Positions 18,149-26,910 are shown, counted from the first letter of the stretch. The stretch is DNA of 64,000 bases from Catenuloplanes atrovinosus (GCF_031458235.1 NZ_JAVDYB010000001.1:744001-808000), one strand, 5' to 3'. Program-made: numbers and translations. The notes: generated from the sequence alone by a model not told the origin.

Positions 18149-20035
18149 ATGACGATGCGGGTGGGCGCGAGCATCCCGGTCGGTGACCTGCTGGTCGAGG
18201 CCGGCCTGCTGACCCGGCAGCAGATGTCGGACGCGGTACGGACCCGCGTGCGCACCGGCGCCCGCCTGGAGACCATCCTGATCAACTCCGGCGTCGTGCG
18301 GCGGCTGGACGTCTACCGCGTGCTGGCCCGGGGCTGGGACATCCCGTACCTGGAGGACCTGGACCAGCACCCGGTCGACGAGACGCTGCTGGCCGGCCTG
18401 GAACCCACCGAACTGGTCGCCGGCGCCTGGTTCCCGGTCCGGCGGCGCGAGGACGGCACGGTCCTGGTCGCCACGGCGGAGGCGCCCACCGAGCGCCGCC
18501 GCACCGAGGTGGGCCGGCGGCTCGGCGGCGCGGAGGTCGAGTTCGTCGCGGTCACCGGTCTCGACATCGACGTGGCCGTGATGCGCGGCTTCCGCGGCCT
18601 GGTGCTGGACGAGGCCAGTCTGGGCCTGTGGCGGCGCGACGAGAACCGCTCCGCGCGCACCGTGCTCAGCCGCGGCCAGCGCTGGGTGTTCGGCATCGCA
18701 CTGGTCGTGCTGGTGATCCTGTCGATCCTGTTCCCGCGCGCGGTGCTGGTCGCGCTCTCCGCCGCCGTCGGCGCCGCGTTCCTGATCAGCGTGGGGTTCA
18801 AGTTCGCCATCTGCATGTCCGGCGCGCGGTTCGAGTACTACGAGACGGTGAGCGCGGCGGACGTGGCCGCGCTGCGCGACGTGGACCTGCCGGTCTACAC
18901 CGTGCTGGTGCCGGTCTACCGCGAGGCGAACGTGGTCGGCGACCTGGTGGCGAACCTCGGTGCGCTCGACTACCCACCGGCCAAGCTGCAGATCCTGCTG
19001 CTGCTGGAGGAGGAGGACGACGAGACACGGGAGGCGGCCAAGGCGGCCCGGCCACCGCAGACGATCACGTTCGTCACCATCCCGGCCGGGCAGCCGCAGA
19101 CCAAGCCGAAGGCGTGCAACGTCGGGCTGTTCCTGGCCAAGGGCGAGTTCCTGGTCATCTACGACGCGGAGGACAAGCCCGACCCGGACCAGCTCAAGAA
19201 GGCCGTGGTCGCGTTCAGCCGCGGCGGGCGCAGCCTGGCCTGCGTGCAGGCGGCGCTGAACTACTGGAACGCGGAGGAGAACGCGCTCACCCGCATGTTC
19301 ACGCTCGAGTACTCGTTCTGGTTCGACTACATGCTGCCCGGGCTGGACGCCAGCCGGATGCCGATCCCGCTCGGCGGCACCTCCAACCACTTCCGCACGG
19401 ACGCGCTGCGCCGGCTGGGCGGGTGGGACCCGTTCAACGTCACCGAGGACGCGGACATCGGCATCCGGGCCGCCGCGCTCGGGCGCACGGTCAGCGTGAT
19501 CAACTCGACCACGTTCGAGGAGGCGAACCGCGCGTACGGCAACTTCATCCGGCAGCGCTCGCGGTGGATCAAGGGGTACCTGCAGACCACGCTGGTGCAC
19601 CTGCGGCAGCCGGTCACGCTGCTCCGGATGATCGGCCCGCGGCCCGCCTTCGGGTTCGCGCTGCTGGTCGGCGGCACGCCGCTGACGTTCCTGTGCGTAC
19701 CGCCGCTCTACCTGCTGTTCGCGGTGTCGCTACTGCTGCCGCCGGACGCGCTCTCGCCGTACTTCCCGGGCTGGGTGCTGTGGAGCGGCCTGGTGAACCT
19801 GCTGGTCGGGAACGCGATGATGATCTACGTGTCCATGATGGGCGCGTTCAAGCGGCGGCGGTACCGGCTCGTCGCGTGGGGCCTGCTGAACCCCGCCTAC
19901 TGGCTCATGCACTCGATCTCCGCCTACAAGGCGCTCTGGCAGTTGATCACCCGACCGCACTACTGGGAGAAGACCACCCATGGCCTCAGTACCGTCGCGG
20001 GGCACACGCACGGCGACGGCGCCGTTCACGCCTGA
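18149..20035 (+). CDS. Processive GT2 glycosyltransferase with N-terminal MshEN-like domain
   Basis: A 628-aa membrane synthase. Residues about 7-140 resemble the MshEN/GspE-N domain (VGDLLVEAGLLTRQQM, then LETILINSGVV), a fold known to bind c-di-GMP in other proteins. Two helices (about 178-220) precede a family 2 glycosyltransferase domain with VPVYREAN, the acidic YDAED (Asp339-Asp342), TED (432-434) and QRSRW (469-473, the QxxRW of processive synthases). Three to four helices finish the protein. Cellulose- or hyaluronan-synthase-like polymer production is expected; the sugar is unknown. No PilZ domain is present. ATG 18149 or 18155 could be the start. Confidence 0.88.
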   Translation: MTMRVGASIPVGDLLVEAGLLTRQQMSDAVRTRVRTGARLETILINSGVVRRLDVYRVLARGWDIPYLEDLDQHPVDETLLAGLEPTELVAGAWFPVRRREDGTVLVATAEAPTERRRTEVGRRLGGAEVEFVAVTGLDIDVAVMRGFRGLVLDEASLGLWRRDENRSARTVLSRGQRWVFGIALVVLVILSILFPRAVLVALSAAVGAAFLISVGFKFAICMSGARFEYYETVSAADVAALRDVDLPVYTVLVPVYREANVVGDLVANLGALDYPPAKLQILLLLEEEDDETREAAKAARPPQTITFVTIPAGQPQTKPKACNVGLFLAKGEFLVIYDAEDKPDPDQLKKAVVAFSRGGRSLACVQAALNYWNAEENALTRMFTLEYSFWFDYMLPGLDASRMPIPLGGTSNHFRTDALRRLGGWDPFNVTEDADIGIRAAALGRTVSVINSTTFEEANRAYGNFIRQRSRWIKGYLQTTLVHLRQPVTLLRMIGPRPAFGFALLVGGTPLTFLCVPPLYLLFAVSLLLPPDALSPYFPGWVLWSGLVNLLVGNAMMIYVSMMGAFKRRRYRLVAWGLLNPAYWLMHSISAYKALWQLITRPHYWEKTTHGLSTVAGHTHGDGAVHA

Positions 20036-21143
20036 GTGGCCGCCGCGGGCCACCACCACGGTCACCCGCCGGCCGCAGCGGGCCAGGACCCCACGGACCG
20101 AGCGCCGCGCCGGTACGGTGCGCCGCTGGGCGTTCCGGCTGCTGCTGGCCGCGCCGTTCGTGGCGCTGGCGGTGGCCTGGACCGGCGACGTCACCGCGAA
20201 CGCGGCCATCGAGCGGGACGGCATGATCATCAGGTGGGGCGCCGACGACCTCGGCTTCGTGAGCGCGCTGTTCCCGCCGCTGCCCGCGGCCGTGGCCGGG
20301 CTGGCGCCGTTCGGCACCAGGGGCCTCGGCGTGGCCGGCGCGCTGCTGGCCGGCGTCGTGCTCGGCGTGCTCTGGGACCGGCTCCGGCGCTACGGGCTGC
20401 CGCGCCGGCTGGCCGCGGTGCTGCTGGCCGGGCTGGGCGCGATGCCCGCGTTCGGCGCGCTGGCGGTCAGCGACTTCCACCGGTTCGCCACCGTGGCGCT
20501 GTTCTCGGTGGCGCTGGCCGGGATGGTCCGGTTCGCGGTCGACGGCGATACCGGCGGCGGCTTCACCTGCGGGCTGGCCATGGGCGCGGCCGTGCTGTGC
20601 GACCTCTACGCCGTGCTGTTCACCGTGATGCTGGCCGTGACCTGCGCCGTGATCATCCGCTGGCGCGGGTTCGGCGGCACGGCCCCCGGGCCGGGGATGC
20701 TGCGCGCGACCGCGCTGGTGATCACGTTCCCCGCCGCGGCGGCGGTGTGCGGCTGGGCGTTCCTGGAGTGGCGCTTCGCCGGCACGTTCTTCCAGGGGGT
20801 ACGGGACAGCGGGTGGGGGCCGAGCGTCCTCACCGGCGGGTGGGCGGCGCTCGCCGAGCAGCCGTGGCGGGAACTGGGGGAGGCGGTGCTGCGTACCCCC
20901 GTGCTGCTGGCCGCGCTGCTGCTGGCGCTGGTCAACGGCCGATGGTTGCTCTCGCTGCTGCTGCCGGTGCCGCCGCTGCTGATCGCGCTGGCCGTCGCGC
21001 TCGGCGTGCCGCTCACGCCGGGGGAGGCGCTGCTGGTGCTCGGCGCCGCCGCGCTGGTCGTGCCGGTGCCGTCCGGACGGGTCGCGGTCGCCGTGCTGAC
21101 GGTGGCCGCTTCGTGCCAGGTCGGTCTCGGGTGGTTCTGGTGA
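19980..21143 (+). CDS. Multi-pass membrane protein of the exopolysaccharide operon
   Basis: A 387-aa protein with a basic 45-residue N-terminus and about nine or ten membrane helices. I do not recognise the family, and there is no glycosyltransferase motif I can name. It begins 56 bases inside the end of the GT2 gene in another frame, so translation is coupled and a function in polymer export, modification or lipid-carrier handling is plausible. DVTANAAIERDGMIIRWGADD between helices 1 and 2 is the only long polar loop. Confidence 0.75.
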   Translation: MASVPSRGTRTATAPFTPEWPPRATTTVTRRPQRARTPRTERRAGTVRRWAFRLLLAAPFVALAVAWTGDVTANAAIERDGMIIRWGADDLGFVSALFPPLPAAVAGLAPFGTRGLGVAGALLAGVVLGVLWDRLRRYGLPRRLAAVLLAGLGAMPAFGALAVSDFHRFATVALFSVALAGMVRFAVDGDTGGGFTCGLAMGAAVLCDLYAVLFTVMLAVTCAVIIRWRGFGGTAPGPGMLRATALVITFPAAAAVCGWAFLEWRFAGTFFQGVRDSGWGPSVLTGGWAALAEQPWRELGEAVLRTPVLLAALLLALVNGRWLLSLLLPVPPLLIALAVALGVPLTPGEALLVLGAAALVVPVPSGRVAVAVLTVAASCQVGLGWFW

Positions 21144-21189
21144 CCTGGCGCGTGGGTAGCACCATGGAAAGAGTCACGAGGAGGCAGTC

Positions 21190-21339
21190 ATGGCACGCAT
21201 CGTCGACCGGATCCAGACGTTCCTGCGCTCGCCCGCGGGCCGCAAGGCCGTGGAGCGCGCCCAGCGGGAGCTGGCCAAGCCGCAGACGCAGCAGAAGTTG
21301 CGCGGTCTGCTGACCCGGTTGTCCGGCCGCCGCCGCTGA
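21190..21339 (+). CDS. Small basic protein, 49 aa
   Basis: A short gene with a strong ribosome site (GAGGAGG about 4 bases before ATG) and good codon use. The product MARIVDRIQTFLRSPAGRKA continues as an Arg/Gln-rich amphipathic helix (KAVERAQRELAKPQTQQKLR) and ends in SGRRR. It has no membrane segment. It lies 46 bases after the membrane protein and 48 before the EcsC-like gene. Function unknown; a nucleic-acid or partner-protein binding role would fit the charge. Confidence 0.65.
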   Translation: MARIVDRIQTFLRSPAGRKAVERAQRELAKPQTQQKLRGLLTRLSGRRR

Positions 21340-21387
21340 CCGGCATCCTCGAATCCTCACCACCCGCACATCACCCGGAGCGCACAC

Positions 21388-22119
21388 GTGACCGTACCCC
21401 CGGATGGATTCTCCAGTTCCGCCGCCGATGACGACCCGGTCGCCGAGGACGAGACGATCGCGGCGCCGCCCGGCAACCTGTGGGACCGGATGAAGAGCGA
21501 CCCGCAGTACGCGCCGGAGCATCTGGCGCTGGAGGCGGTGCGCCGGCTCGGGCCGCAGGCGCGCGACTGGGCCGAGCGGTCCCGCGCGATGCAGCCAGAC
21601 GTCCCGGCCGACGTGCTCGCCCAGCGCGCCGTCAAGCGCTTCCGCAACCACGCGCGGCTCTCCGGCGCGGTCTCCGGCGCGGCCGGCCTGCCCGGCGCCG
21701 TGGTCGACGTCGGCGTGCTCGCCTGGACCCAGGCGCGCATGGTGCTGCACATCGCGGCCGCGTACGGCATCGACCCCACCCATCCGGACCGCGCCACCGA
21801 CCTGCTGGTCCTGCAGAAGGTGCACAAGGCCGCGGAGGCCGCCCGGATCGCGCTCGGCGTGGCGGCCGGGCGGGAGCGGGCCAGCGCGCTGTTCGCCCGC
21901 TCGGGCGGCACGCCGCTGACCGGCGTGATGCTGCGGCTCGGCATCCGGCTGGCGCAGATGGCCGGCGTGCGCGCGGCCAAGCGGATGGTGGCCAAGGTGG
22001 TGCCCGGCGCGTCAATCGCGCTCGGCACCTGGGCCAACTCCAGCGCCACGACCGCGCTGGCCAAGCGCGCCGTGGAGATCTTCCGCGACACGCCGCGCTC
22101 GTTGCCGTCGGCGACCTGA
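21388..22119 (+). CDS. EcsC-like family protein
   Basis: A 243-aa protein. The central part has GAVSGAAGLPGAVVDVGVLAW followed by TQARMVLHIAAAYGID, the pattern of the EcsC family, whose founding member is encoded with an ABC transporter in Bacillus. Two moderately hydrophobic Gly/Ala-rich stretches could associate with membrane. Biochemical role is not established. It starts at GTG 21388 and is the last gene of the rightward run; a copy of the 3' palindromic element follows its stop. Confidence 0.7.
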   Translation: MTVPPDGFSSSAADDDPVAEDETIAAPPGNLWDRMKSDPQYAPEHLALEAVRRLGPQARDWAERSRAMQPDVPADVLAQRAVKRFRNHARLSGAVSGAAGLPGAVVDVGVLAWTQARMVLHIAAAYGIDPTHPDRATDLLVLQKVHKAAEAARIALGVAAGRERASALFARSGGTPLTGVMLRLGIRLAQMAGVRAAKRMVAKVVPGASIALGTWANSSATTALAKRAVEIFRDTPRSLPSAT

Positions 22120-22154
22120 CCGGCGTTCTTCCGGCGACCACCGCGGAACCGGCA

Positions 22155-22223
22155 GGGAGGCCGCCCGCGGCCGACCGGTGCCCGCGGGAGCATGCGGCCG
22201 GCACCACGCCGGAAGCGGGAAAA
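22155..22223 (-). repeat. Dispersed 3' element, copy A
   Basis: On the - strand it reads TCCCGCTTCCGGCGTG, then CCGCATG, CGGGCACCGG and ends near GGCCTCC. It starts 2-3 bases after the leftward SGNH lipoprotein stop. Copies B and C share these blocks in the same order and orientation relative to a stop codon. Inverted G/C blocks inside suggest a terminator-like fold. Confidence 0.7.
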
Positions 22224-22225
22224 GG

Positions 22226-23065
22226 CTAGAAGGGGTAGGTCTTCTCCGCGATGGCGGCCTGGCCGGCGACGTTCGGGTGGAAGAAGTCGAGGTGGTTGAC
22301 GAGGTCGAGCGTGAACCGGACCCGGTGCACGGCGCCCTCGTCATCCCGGCAGCGCTCGCCGAACTCTCGGCATGCCCGGCGCAGCTCGCGGTTGTAGTCC
22401 TCGATGCGGTGGTCCACCTCGCGGCGGCGGTCCTGGTCCGCGTCGGCCAGCGACTCCGGGTTGCCGAGCATGGACGGGCAGATGCCGCGGTTCCAGGCCG
22501 CGACCGCCCGATCGTCCGTGTGCCCGAGTTCCCACAGCCGGTAGACGTCCGGGATGCTGGCGACCAGCACCTCCGCCTCCGGCAGGCCCTCGCCGATCGT
22601 GGCCAGCGCCGCGTCCACCTGGGCGCGGAAGTCCTCCACCGGCGTCATCGCGGCGGTGGTGGCGCGGCAGGCGTCGTTCGCGCCGATCATGACGGTCACG
22701 TACGACGCGCCCGACCGCACCGCCGCCTCGGCCTGGCCCGGCAGGTCGGCCGCGCGGGCGCCCGCCTTCGCGAAGTTGTGCGCGTTGTCGGTGATGTCCG
22801 GGTTACCGGCGCGAATGCGCAGGTAGTGGCTGTCCACGTCGGCGTCGAACCCGGTCGACCAGGAGTTGCGCACGCAGACGACCAGCGTCACGCACGTGCC
22901 GTAGCCGGCGGTGATCGAGTCGCCGAGCGCGGCCATGGAGGCCGGGAGTTGGCCGGAGTCCGGCGGCGGGTCCGCCCCGGGGGTGCCGCCCGCCTCCCCC
23001 TCGCAGGCGAGCGCGAGCACGCTGAGCGCGGCCAGGACCGCGACCTGCCAGCGTCGTAACACCAT
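22226..23065 (-). CDS. SGNH/GDSL hydrolase lipoprotein
   Basis: A 279-aa extracytoplasmic esterase. The signal ends in lipobox LALAC (Cys21), so it should be a lipoprotein. SGNH blocks: ALGDSIT (Ser50), GAND in block III, and DFFHPN near the end with catalytic Asp and His. Six or more cysteines in the body suggest disulfides, as in actinobacterial lipases of this type. GGAGG abuts the first ATG (23071), too close to use, so the ATG at 23065 is the likely start. Substrate unknown; lipid or polysaccharide ester. Confidence 0.88.
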   Translation of the reverse strand: MVLRRWQVAVLAALSVLALACEGEAGGTPGADPPPDSGQLPASMAALGDSITAGYGTCVTLVVCVRNSWSTGFDADVDSHYLRIRAGNPDITDNAHNFAKAGARAADLPGQAEAAVRSGASYVTVMIGANDACRATTAAMTPVEDFRAQVDAALATIGEGLPEAEVLVASIPDVYRLWELGHTDDRAVAAWNRGICPSMLGNPESLADADQDRRREVDHRIEDYNRELRRACREFGERCRDDEGAVHRVRFTLDLVNHLDFFHPNVAGQAAIAEKTYPF

Positions 23066-23221
23066 CAACATCCTCCGATGCTGCGGACGGCGATGACCAT
23101 GTGACTCTACGTTGTTGAGGTGGCGAGACGCATGCCAAGTTCTCGTCCGGGTGACACCTGAAAACCGAGCGGTCGGCTGTTATTTTGAGGGGCCCTCACC
23201 CGCCGGATCGGAGGGCCGTTC

Positions 23222-24574
23222 ATGATTGACCGCGGGCGTCTGGCCACCCTGCTGGCACGCGAGCGCGTCACGTACGCCGACCGCAACCCACGCTCCGCCG
23301 CCGCGTACGCGCACGCCGAGCACCTCTTCGGCCGGACGCCGATGACCTGGATGAACAAGACCGCGGCCGGGTTCCCGCTCTACCTCGGCACGGCCCGCGG
23401 CGCGCACGTCACCGACCTGGACGGGCACGACTACGCGGACTTCTCGCTCGGCGACACCGCCGCGATGGCCGGCCACAGCCCGATCCCGGTGGTCGAGGCC
23501 GTGCACCGCCGGCTGGCGGCGCTCGGCGGCGCCACCGCGATGCTGCCCACCGAGGACGCCGAGGTGGTCGGCGCCGACCTGGCCCGCCGCTTCGGGCTGC
23601 CGCTGTGGAGCTTCGCGCTGACCGCCACCGACGCGAACCGGTGGGCCGTCCGCCTGCTGCGCGCGGTCACCGGCCGCCCGCGCATCCTGGTCAACAGCTA
23701 CTGCTACCACGGCTCCGTCGACGAGACGCTGATCGTCGTGGGCCCGGACGGCCGCCCGCGCGCCCGCGCCGGAAACGTGGGCGCGCCGGTCGACGTCCTC
23801 GCCACCAGCCGCGTCGCCGAGTTCAACGACGTCGACGGCCTGGCCCGCGAACTGGCCCACGGCGACGTCGCGGCGGTGCTGATGGAGCCCGCGCTGACCA
23901 ACGTCGGCATCGTCACGCCGGAGATCGGCTATCTCGCCAAGGTGCGGGAGCTGACCCAGCGGTACGGCACCTACCTGATCAACGACGAGACGCACACGTT
24001 CTCCGAGGGGCCGGGCGGGGCCACGCGTGCGTGGGAGCTGCAACCCGACGTGGTCACCATCGGCAAGGCGATCGGGGGAGGCCTGCCGTCGGCGGCGTAC
24101 GGCATGACGAGCGAGCTCGCCGACGCGCTGGCCACCCGTTCGGACCTGGACCTGGTGGACGCCGGTGGGGTGGGCGGCACCCTGGCGGGGAACGCGCTCT
24201 CGATGGCCGCCACCCGCGCGACGCTCACCTCGGTGCTGACGGACGCGGCGTTCGAGCACATGATCTCCATGGCGCGGGCGTTCGCGGCCGGGGTCCGGCT
24301 GGTGCTGGACCGGCACGGGCTGTCCTGGTCGGTGTGCCAGCTGGGCGCGCGAGTGGAGTACCGCTTCGTCTCCCCCGCGCCCCGGAACGGAACCCAGTCG
24401 GCGGCGGCGGCGGACCCGGAACTGGAGGACTACCTGCACGTGTACATGGCGAACCGGGGGGTGCTGCTGACCCCGTTCCACAACATGGCCCTGATGTGCC
24501 CGGAAACCACCCTGGACGACGTGTCCCGCCACCAGGAGTCCTTCGACGCGGCCATCAAGGAACTGGTGGGTTAG
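23222..24574 (+). CDS. Class III PLP aminotransferase (glutamate-1-semialdehyde aminomutase-like)
   Basis: A 450-aa fold-type I enzyme. It has the cofactor Lys282 in VVTIGKAIGGGLPSAAYG, the PLP-binding acidic pair in INDETHT (Asp255), SYCYHGSVDE and a conserved MEPALTNVGI. It resembles glutamate-1-semialdehyde 2,1-aminomutases, but lacks the usual haem-gene neighbours and is more likely a relative acting on another amino-acid or amine. GGAGGG lies about 7 bases before ATG. It is monocistronic, divergent from the SGNH lipoprotein gene. Confidence 0.85.
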   Translation: MIDRGRLATLLARERVTYADRNPRSAAAYAHAEHLFGRTPMTWMNKTAAGFPLYLGTARGAHVTDLDGHDYADFSLGDTAAMAGHSPIPVVEAVHRRLAALGGATAMLPTEDAEVVGADLARRFGLPLWSFALTATDANRWAVRLLRAVTGRPRILVNSYCYHGSVDETLIVVGPDGRPRARAGNVGAPVDVLATSRVAEFNDVDGLARELAHGDVAAVLMEPALTNVGIVTPEIGYLAKVRELTQRYGTYLINDETHTFSEGPGGATRAWELQPDVVTIGKAIGGGLPSAAYGMTSELADALATRSDLDLVDAGGVGGTLAGNALSMAATRATLTSVLTDAAFEHMISMARAFAAGVRLVLDRHGLSWSVCQLGARVEYRFVSPAPRNGTQSAAAADPELEDYLHVYMANRGVLLTPFHNMALMCPETTLDDVSRHQESFDAAIKELVG

Positions 24575-24604
24575 GGCGGTTCTCCCGGTTCCGCTGGTGG
24601 CAGC

Positions 24605-24693
24605 GGGCCTCCATCGGCCACGCGGCCGGCGCCCGGCCGCGGGACCGGTGCCCGCTCCGCGTATGCGGGCCGCGACCCGCCGGACGCGGGAAG
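24605..24693 (-). repeat. Dispersed 3' element, copy B
   Basis: On the - strand it opens TTCCCGCGTCCGGCGG, then CCGCATACGCGGAGCGGGCACC, and later GGAGGCCCG. It begins about 12 bases after the response regulator stop. The opening block and the GAGCGGGCACCGG core match copies A and C. Confidence 0.65.
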
Positions 24694-24704
24694 ATGAGAT
24701 TCCC

Positions 24705-25160
24705 CTACGACCAGGACTGCTTCGGCAGCACCACGATCTGGCCGAAGAATTCGTCGATGTTGCGGACGACGTGCTCGAACTCGTCGAGGTCGATCGGCTT
24801 GGTCACGTACGCATTGGCCTGGAGCGTGTAGCTGGACAGGATGTCGGTGTCCGCCTTGGAGGTGGTCAGGACCACGATCGGGATGAGGCGGAGCCGCTCG
24901 TCCGCCTTGACCTCGGCGAGGACCTGGCGGCCGTCGACGCGGGGCATGTTGAGGTCGAGCAGGATGAGGTCGGGGCGCGAGGCGTCGGCGTGCTTGCCCT
25001 CGCGGCGGAGGAACTGGAGCGCCTCCTGGCCGTCGCCGACCACGTCGACGTGCTTGGGGCTGCCGGAGGCCTCCAGGGCCTCCTCGATCATGAGCACGTC
25101 GCCCGGGTCGTCGTCCACCACGAGGATGCGGACCGGCTGCGTGGAGGTGGACATCATCAC
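24705..25160 (-). CDS. Single-domain response regulator (Rcp1-like)
   Basis: A 151-aa stand-alone receiver domain with no output domain. Acid pocket VDDDPGD (Asp16-18), phospho-acceptor Asp69 in ILLDLNMPRVDG, TTSKAD and the switch Lys in YVTKPID. The LNMPRVDG and extended alpha-beta insertion (LRREGKHADASRPD) match Rcp1-like regulators that partner GAF/phytochrome-type histidine kinases. The GAF-PAS-GAF kinase at 121-2223 is a possible but unproven partner. Start is GTG 25160 after GAGGA; two in-frame ATG codons follow directly. Confidence 0.92.
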   Translation of the reverse strand: MMMSTSTQPVRILVVDDDPGDVLMIEEALEASGSPKHVDVVGDGQEALQFLRREGKHADASRPDLILLDLNMPRVDGRQVLAEVKADERLRLIPIVVLTTSKADTDILSSYTLQANAYVTKPIDLDEFEHVVRNIDEFFGQIVVLPKQSWS

Positions 25161-25236
25161 CGGGGGTTCCTCGTTTCGGTTCGCGTGCGGGAGAGCAGTC
25201 TAAGGCACGCGAGGGGGTATGGCGGGCGCGACGAAG

Positions 25237-25274
25237 GCGCGCCGGCCAGGCACGGGGGAACCTGGCCGGCGCGC
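25237..25274 (-). terminator. Terminator hairpin of sigma factor gene
   Basis: A perfect 14-bp stem (GCGCGCCGGCCAGG with CCTGGCCGGCGCGC) and a 10-base loop, 23 bases after the sigma factor stop and before the response regulator gene on the same strand. It separates the two transcripts. Confidence 0.85.
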
Positions 25275-25297
25275 GGTCTCGTGGGGGTCCGGACGAC

Positions 25298-26122
25298 TCA
25301 GCAGTCGTCGGGGCCGAAGTGGCCGCGGAGCTTGGTGAGCGCGCGGGCCAGCAGGCGGGACACGTGCATCTGGGAGACGCCGATCTGGTCGGCGATCTGC
25401 GACTGGGTGAGGTTGCCGTAGAAGCGGAGCGTCAGGATCTTCTGCTCGCGCTCGTCCAGCGTGGCCAGCGCCGGGCCCAGCGCCACGCGCAGCTCGGCCA
25501 GCTCGTACTCGCGGTCGACGCCGCCGAGCGTGTCGCCGAGCTCGGTCGAGCCGTCCGCGGTGGCGGGCGTGGAGAGCGAGGTGGCCGTGTACGCACGGGC
25601 GCCCTCGAGGCCCTCCAGGACCTCCTCCTCGGTGACCTTCAGGTGCGCGGCGATGTCCGCGACCGTCGGCGAGCGGCCCAGCGACTGCAGCAGCGTGCTG
25701 TTCGCCTCGGAGATGGCCAGGCGCAGCTCCTGGAGCCGGCGCGGGACCCGCACGTCCCAGGTCCGGTCGCGGAAGTAGCGCTTGATCTCACCGATGATGG
25801 TGGGGATCGCGTAGCCCGCGAAGTCGACGCCACGCTCGGGGTCGAACTTGTCGATCGCCTTGATCAGGCCGATCGTGGCGGTCTGCTCGAGGTCGTCCAT
25901 CGGCTCGCCGCGCCCGGAGAAGCGCAGCGCGAGGTGACGGGCCAGCGGGAGCCATGCCTCGATCGCCCGGTCGCGGAGTGCCTCGCGGGACGGGTGCCCG
26001 GCGGGCATCGCGCACAGCGTCTGAAGAAGTTCGGTTGCCTTGTCTGCCTGCGTGGCGCGGCTGCTCAGCGGCTCGGTCTTCGTATCGGCCGCCGCCGCGG
26101 CCGGCGTCGTCGTTGCGGTCAT
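25298..26122 (-). CDS. SigB/SigF/SigG-type RNA polymerase sigma factor
   Basis: A 274-aa group 3 sigma-70 factor. Region 2 has MDDLEQTATIGLIKAIDKFDPERGVDFAGYA and the promoter-reading stretch GEIKRYFRDRTWDVRVPRRLQEL; region 3 is about 160-220; region 4 has DEREQKILTLRFYGNLTQSQ and a helix-turn-helix IADQIGVSQMHVSRLLARAL. This type governs general stress or development and is usually held by an RsbW-type anti-sigma factor. None is adjacent, but a SpoIIE-type phosphatase is encoded 3.5 kb away. ATG 26122 is chosen because GGGAGG precedes it. Confidence 0.92.
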   Translation of the reverse strand: MTATTTPAAAAADTKTEPLSSRATQADKATELLQTLCAMPAGHPSREALRDRAIEAWLPLARHLALRFSGRGEPMDDLEQTATIGLIKAIDKFDPERGVDFAGYAIPTIIGEIKRYFRDRTWDVRVPRRLQELRLAISEANSTLLQSLGRSPTVADIAAHLKVTEEEVLEGLEGARAYTATSLSTPATADGSTELGDTLGGVDREYELAELRVALGPALATLDEREQKILTLRFYGNLTQSQIADQIGVSQMHVSRLLARALTKLRGHFGPDDC

Positions 26123-26216
26123 GGTGGTCCTCCCGGCACCTCGATGTCCTCCGAACCTCGGGGGCGCGAGTCGATGGTTGGTGCACGACATCGACCGGAG
26201 GCTCGGCGACGTCTTG

Positions 26217-26242
26217 ATAGCCGCTGGCCTCCCGGCTCAAAC
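26217..26242 (-). promoter_or_regulatory. Possible SigB/F-type promoter of the sigma gene
   Basis: On the - strand GTTT is followed after 16 bases by GGCTAT, close to the SigB/SigF pattern (GTTT, 14-16 bases, GGGTAT) with one mismatch. It is about 95 bases upstream of the sigma factor start and would mean autoregulation. Match is imperfect. Confidence 0.3.
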
Positions 26243-26350
26243 CACTTTTCTTCAAGAATATTTGCCGTCAGCCAATCGAGTTCGGTTACCATGCGCAGCG
26301 TAGTGAATCAACTACCAGATGTGACGGACTTCCGACTCTCCTATCAAACG

Positions 26351-26905
26351 ATGAGTGTCTATGATGTCGCCGTGGCACGGATACTTCTCGTACCCGGGCG
26401 CAGCGCCGCCTCACCTGACCACTGGCAGTCCCGTTGGGCCGCCGCGAATCCGGAGTACCAGTGGGTGCCCCGCCCGAGCGGCCCGCTGTTCGACCTCGAC
26501 CTGCGCGTCGCCGCGCTGCACCGGGCGATCACCGCGTCCCGCGAGCCCGCCGTCCTGGTCGCGCACAGCGCCGGCTGCGTCACCACCGTGGTGTGGGCGG
26601 TCCGGCACGCCGGGCCGGTGCGCGGCGCGCTGCTGGTCGCGCCGCCCTACATCGATCCGGAGTGGACGCCCGGGCCGGACGACCCGGACGAGCCGGCCAT
26701 CGACGTGCCGCGCACCGCGCTGCCGTTCCCGGCGATCCTGGTGGCCAGCCGCACCGATCCGTACGCGGAGTTCGAGGAGTCCAGGGAGTACGCGGAGGAC
26801 TGGGGCGCGCAGCTGATCGACGCCGGCGACGCCGGGCACGTGAACAGCTCATCCGGCTACGGCCCCTGGCCGGCCGGCGAGCAACTGCTGAAGAACCTGC
26901 TATAA
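26351..26905 (+). CDS. Small alpha/beta hydrolase, RBBP9/YdeN family
   Basis: A 184-aa serine hydrolase. ILLVPGRSAASPDHWQSRW is the family's opening, LVAHSAGC carries the nucleophile Ser, ASRTDPYAEFE the Asp and GDAGHVNSSSGYGPWPAGE the His. Length is normal for the family; substrates are mostly unknown. ATG 26351 is used; GTG 26372 is an alternative close to the domain start. It is divergent from the sigma factor gene across a relatively AT-rich promoter region. Confidence 0.9.
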   Translation: MSVYDVAVARILLVPGRSAASPDHWQSRWAAANPEYQWVPRPSGPLFDLDLRVAALHRAITASREPAVLVAHSAGCVTTVVWAVRHAGPVRGALLVAPPYIDPEWTPGPDDPDEPAIDVPRTALPFPAILVASRTDPYAEFEESREYAEDWGAQLIDAGDAGHVNSSSGYGPWPAGEQLLKNLL

Positions 26906-26910
26906 GCGGT

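Noticed and set aside
15737-20035. Single rightward frame of 1432 codons
   Set aside because: Its first 800 codons run out of frame through the GGDEF-EAL gene; only the last 628, from about 18149, encode the GT2 synthase.
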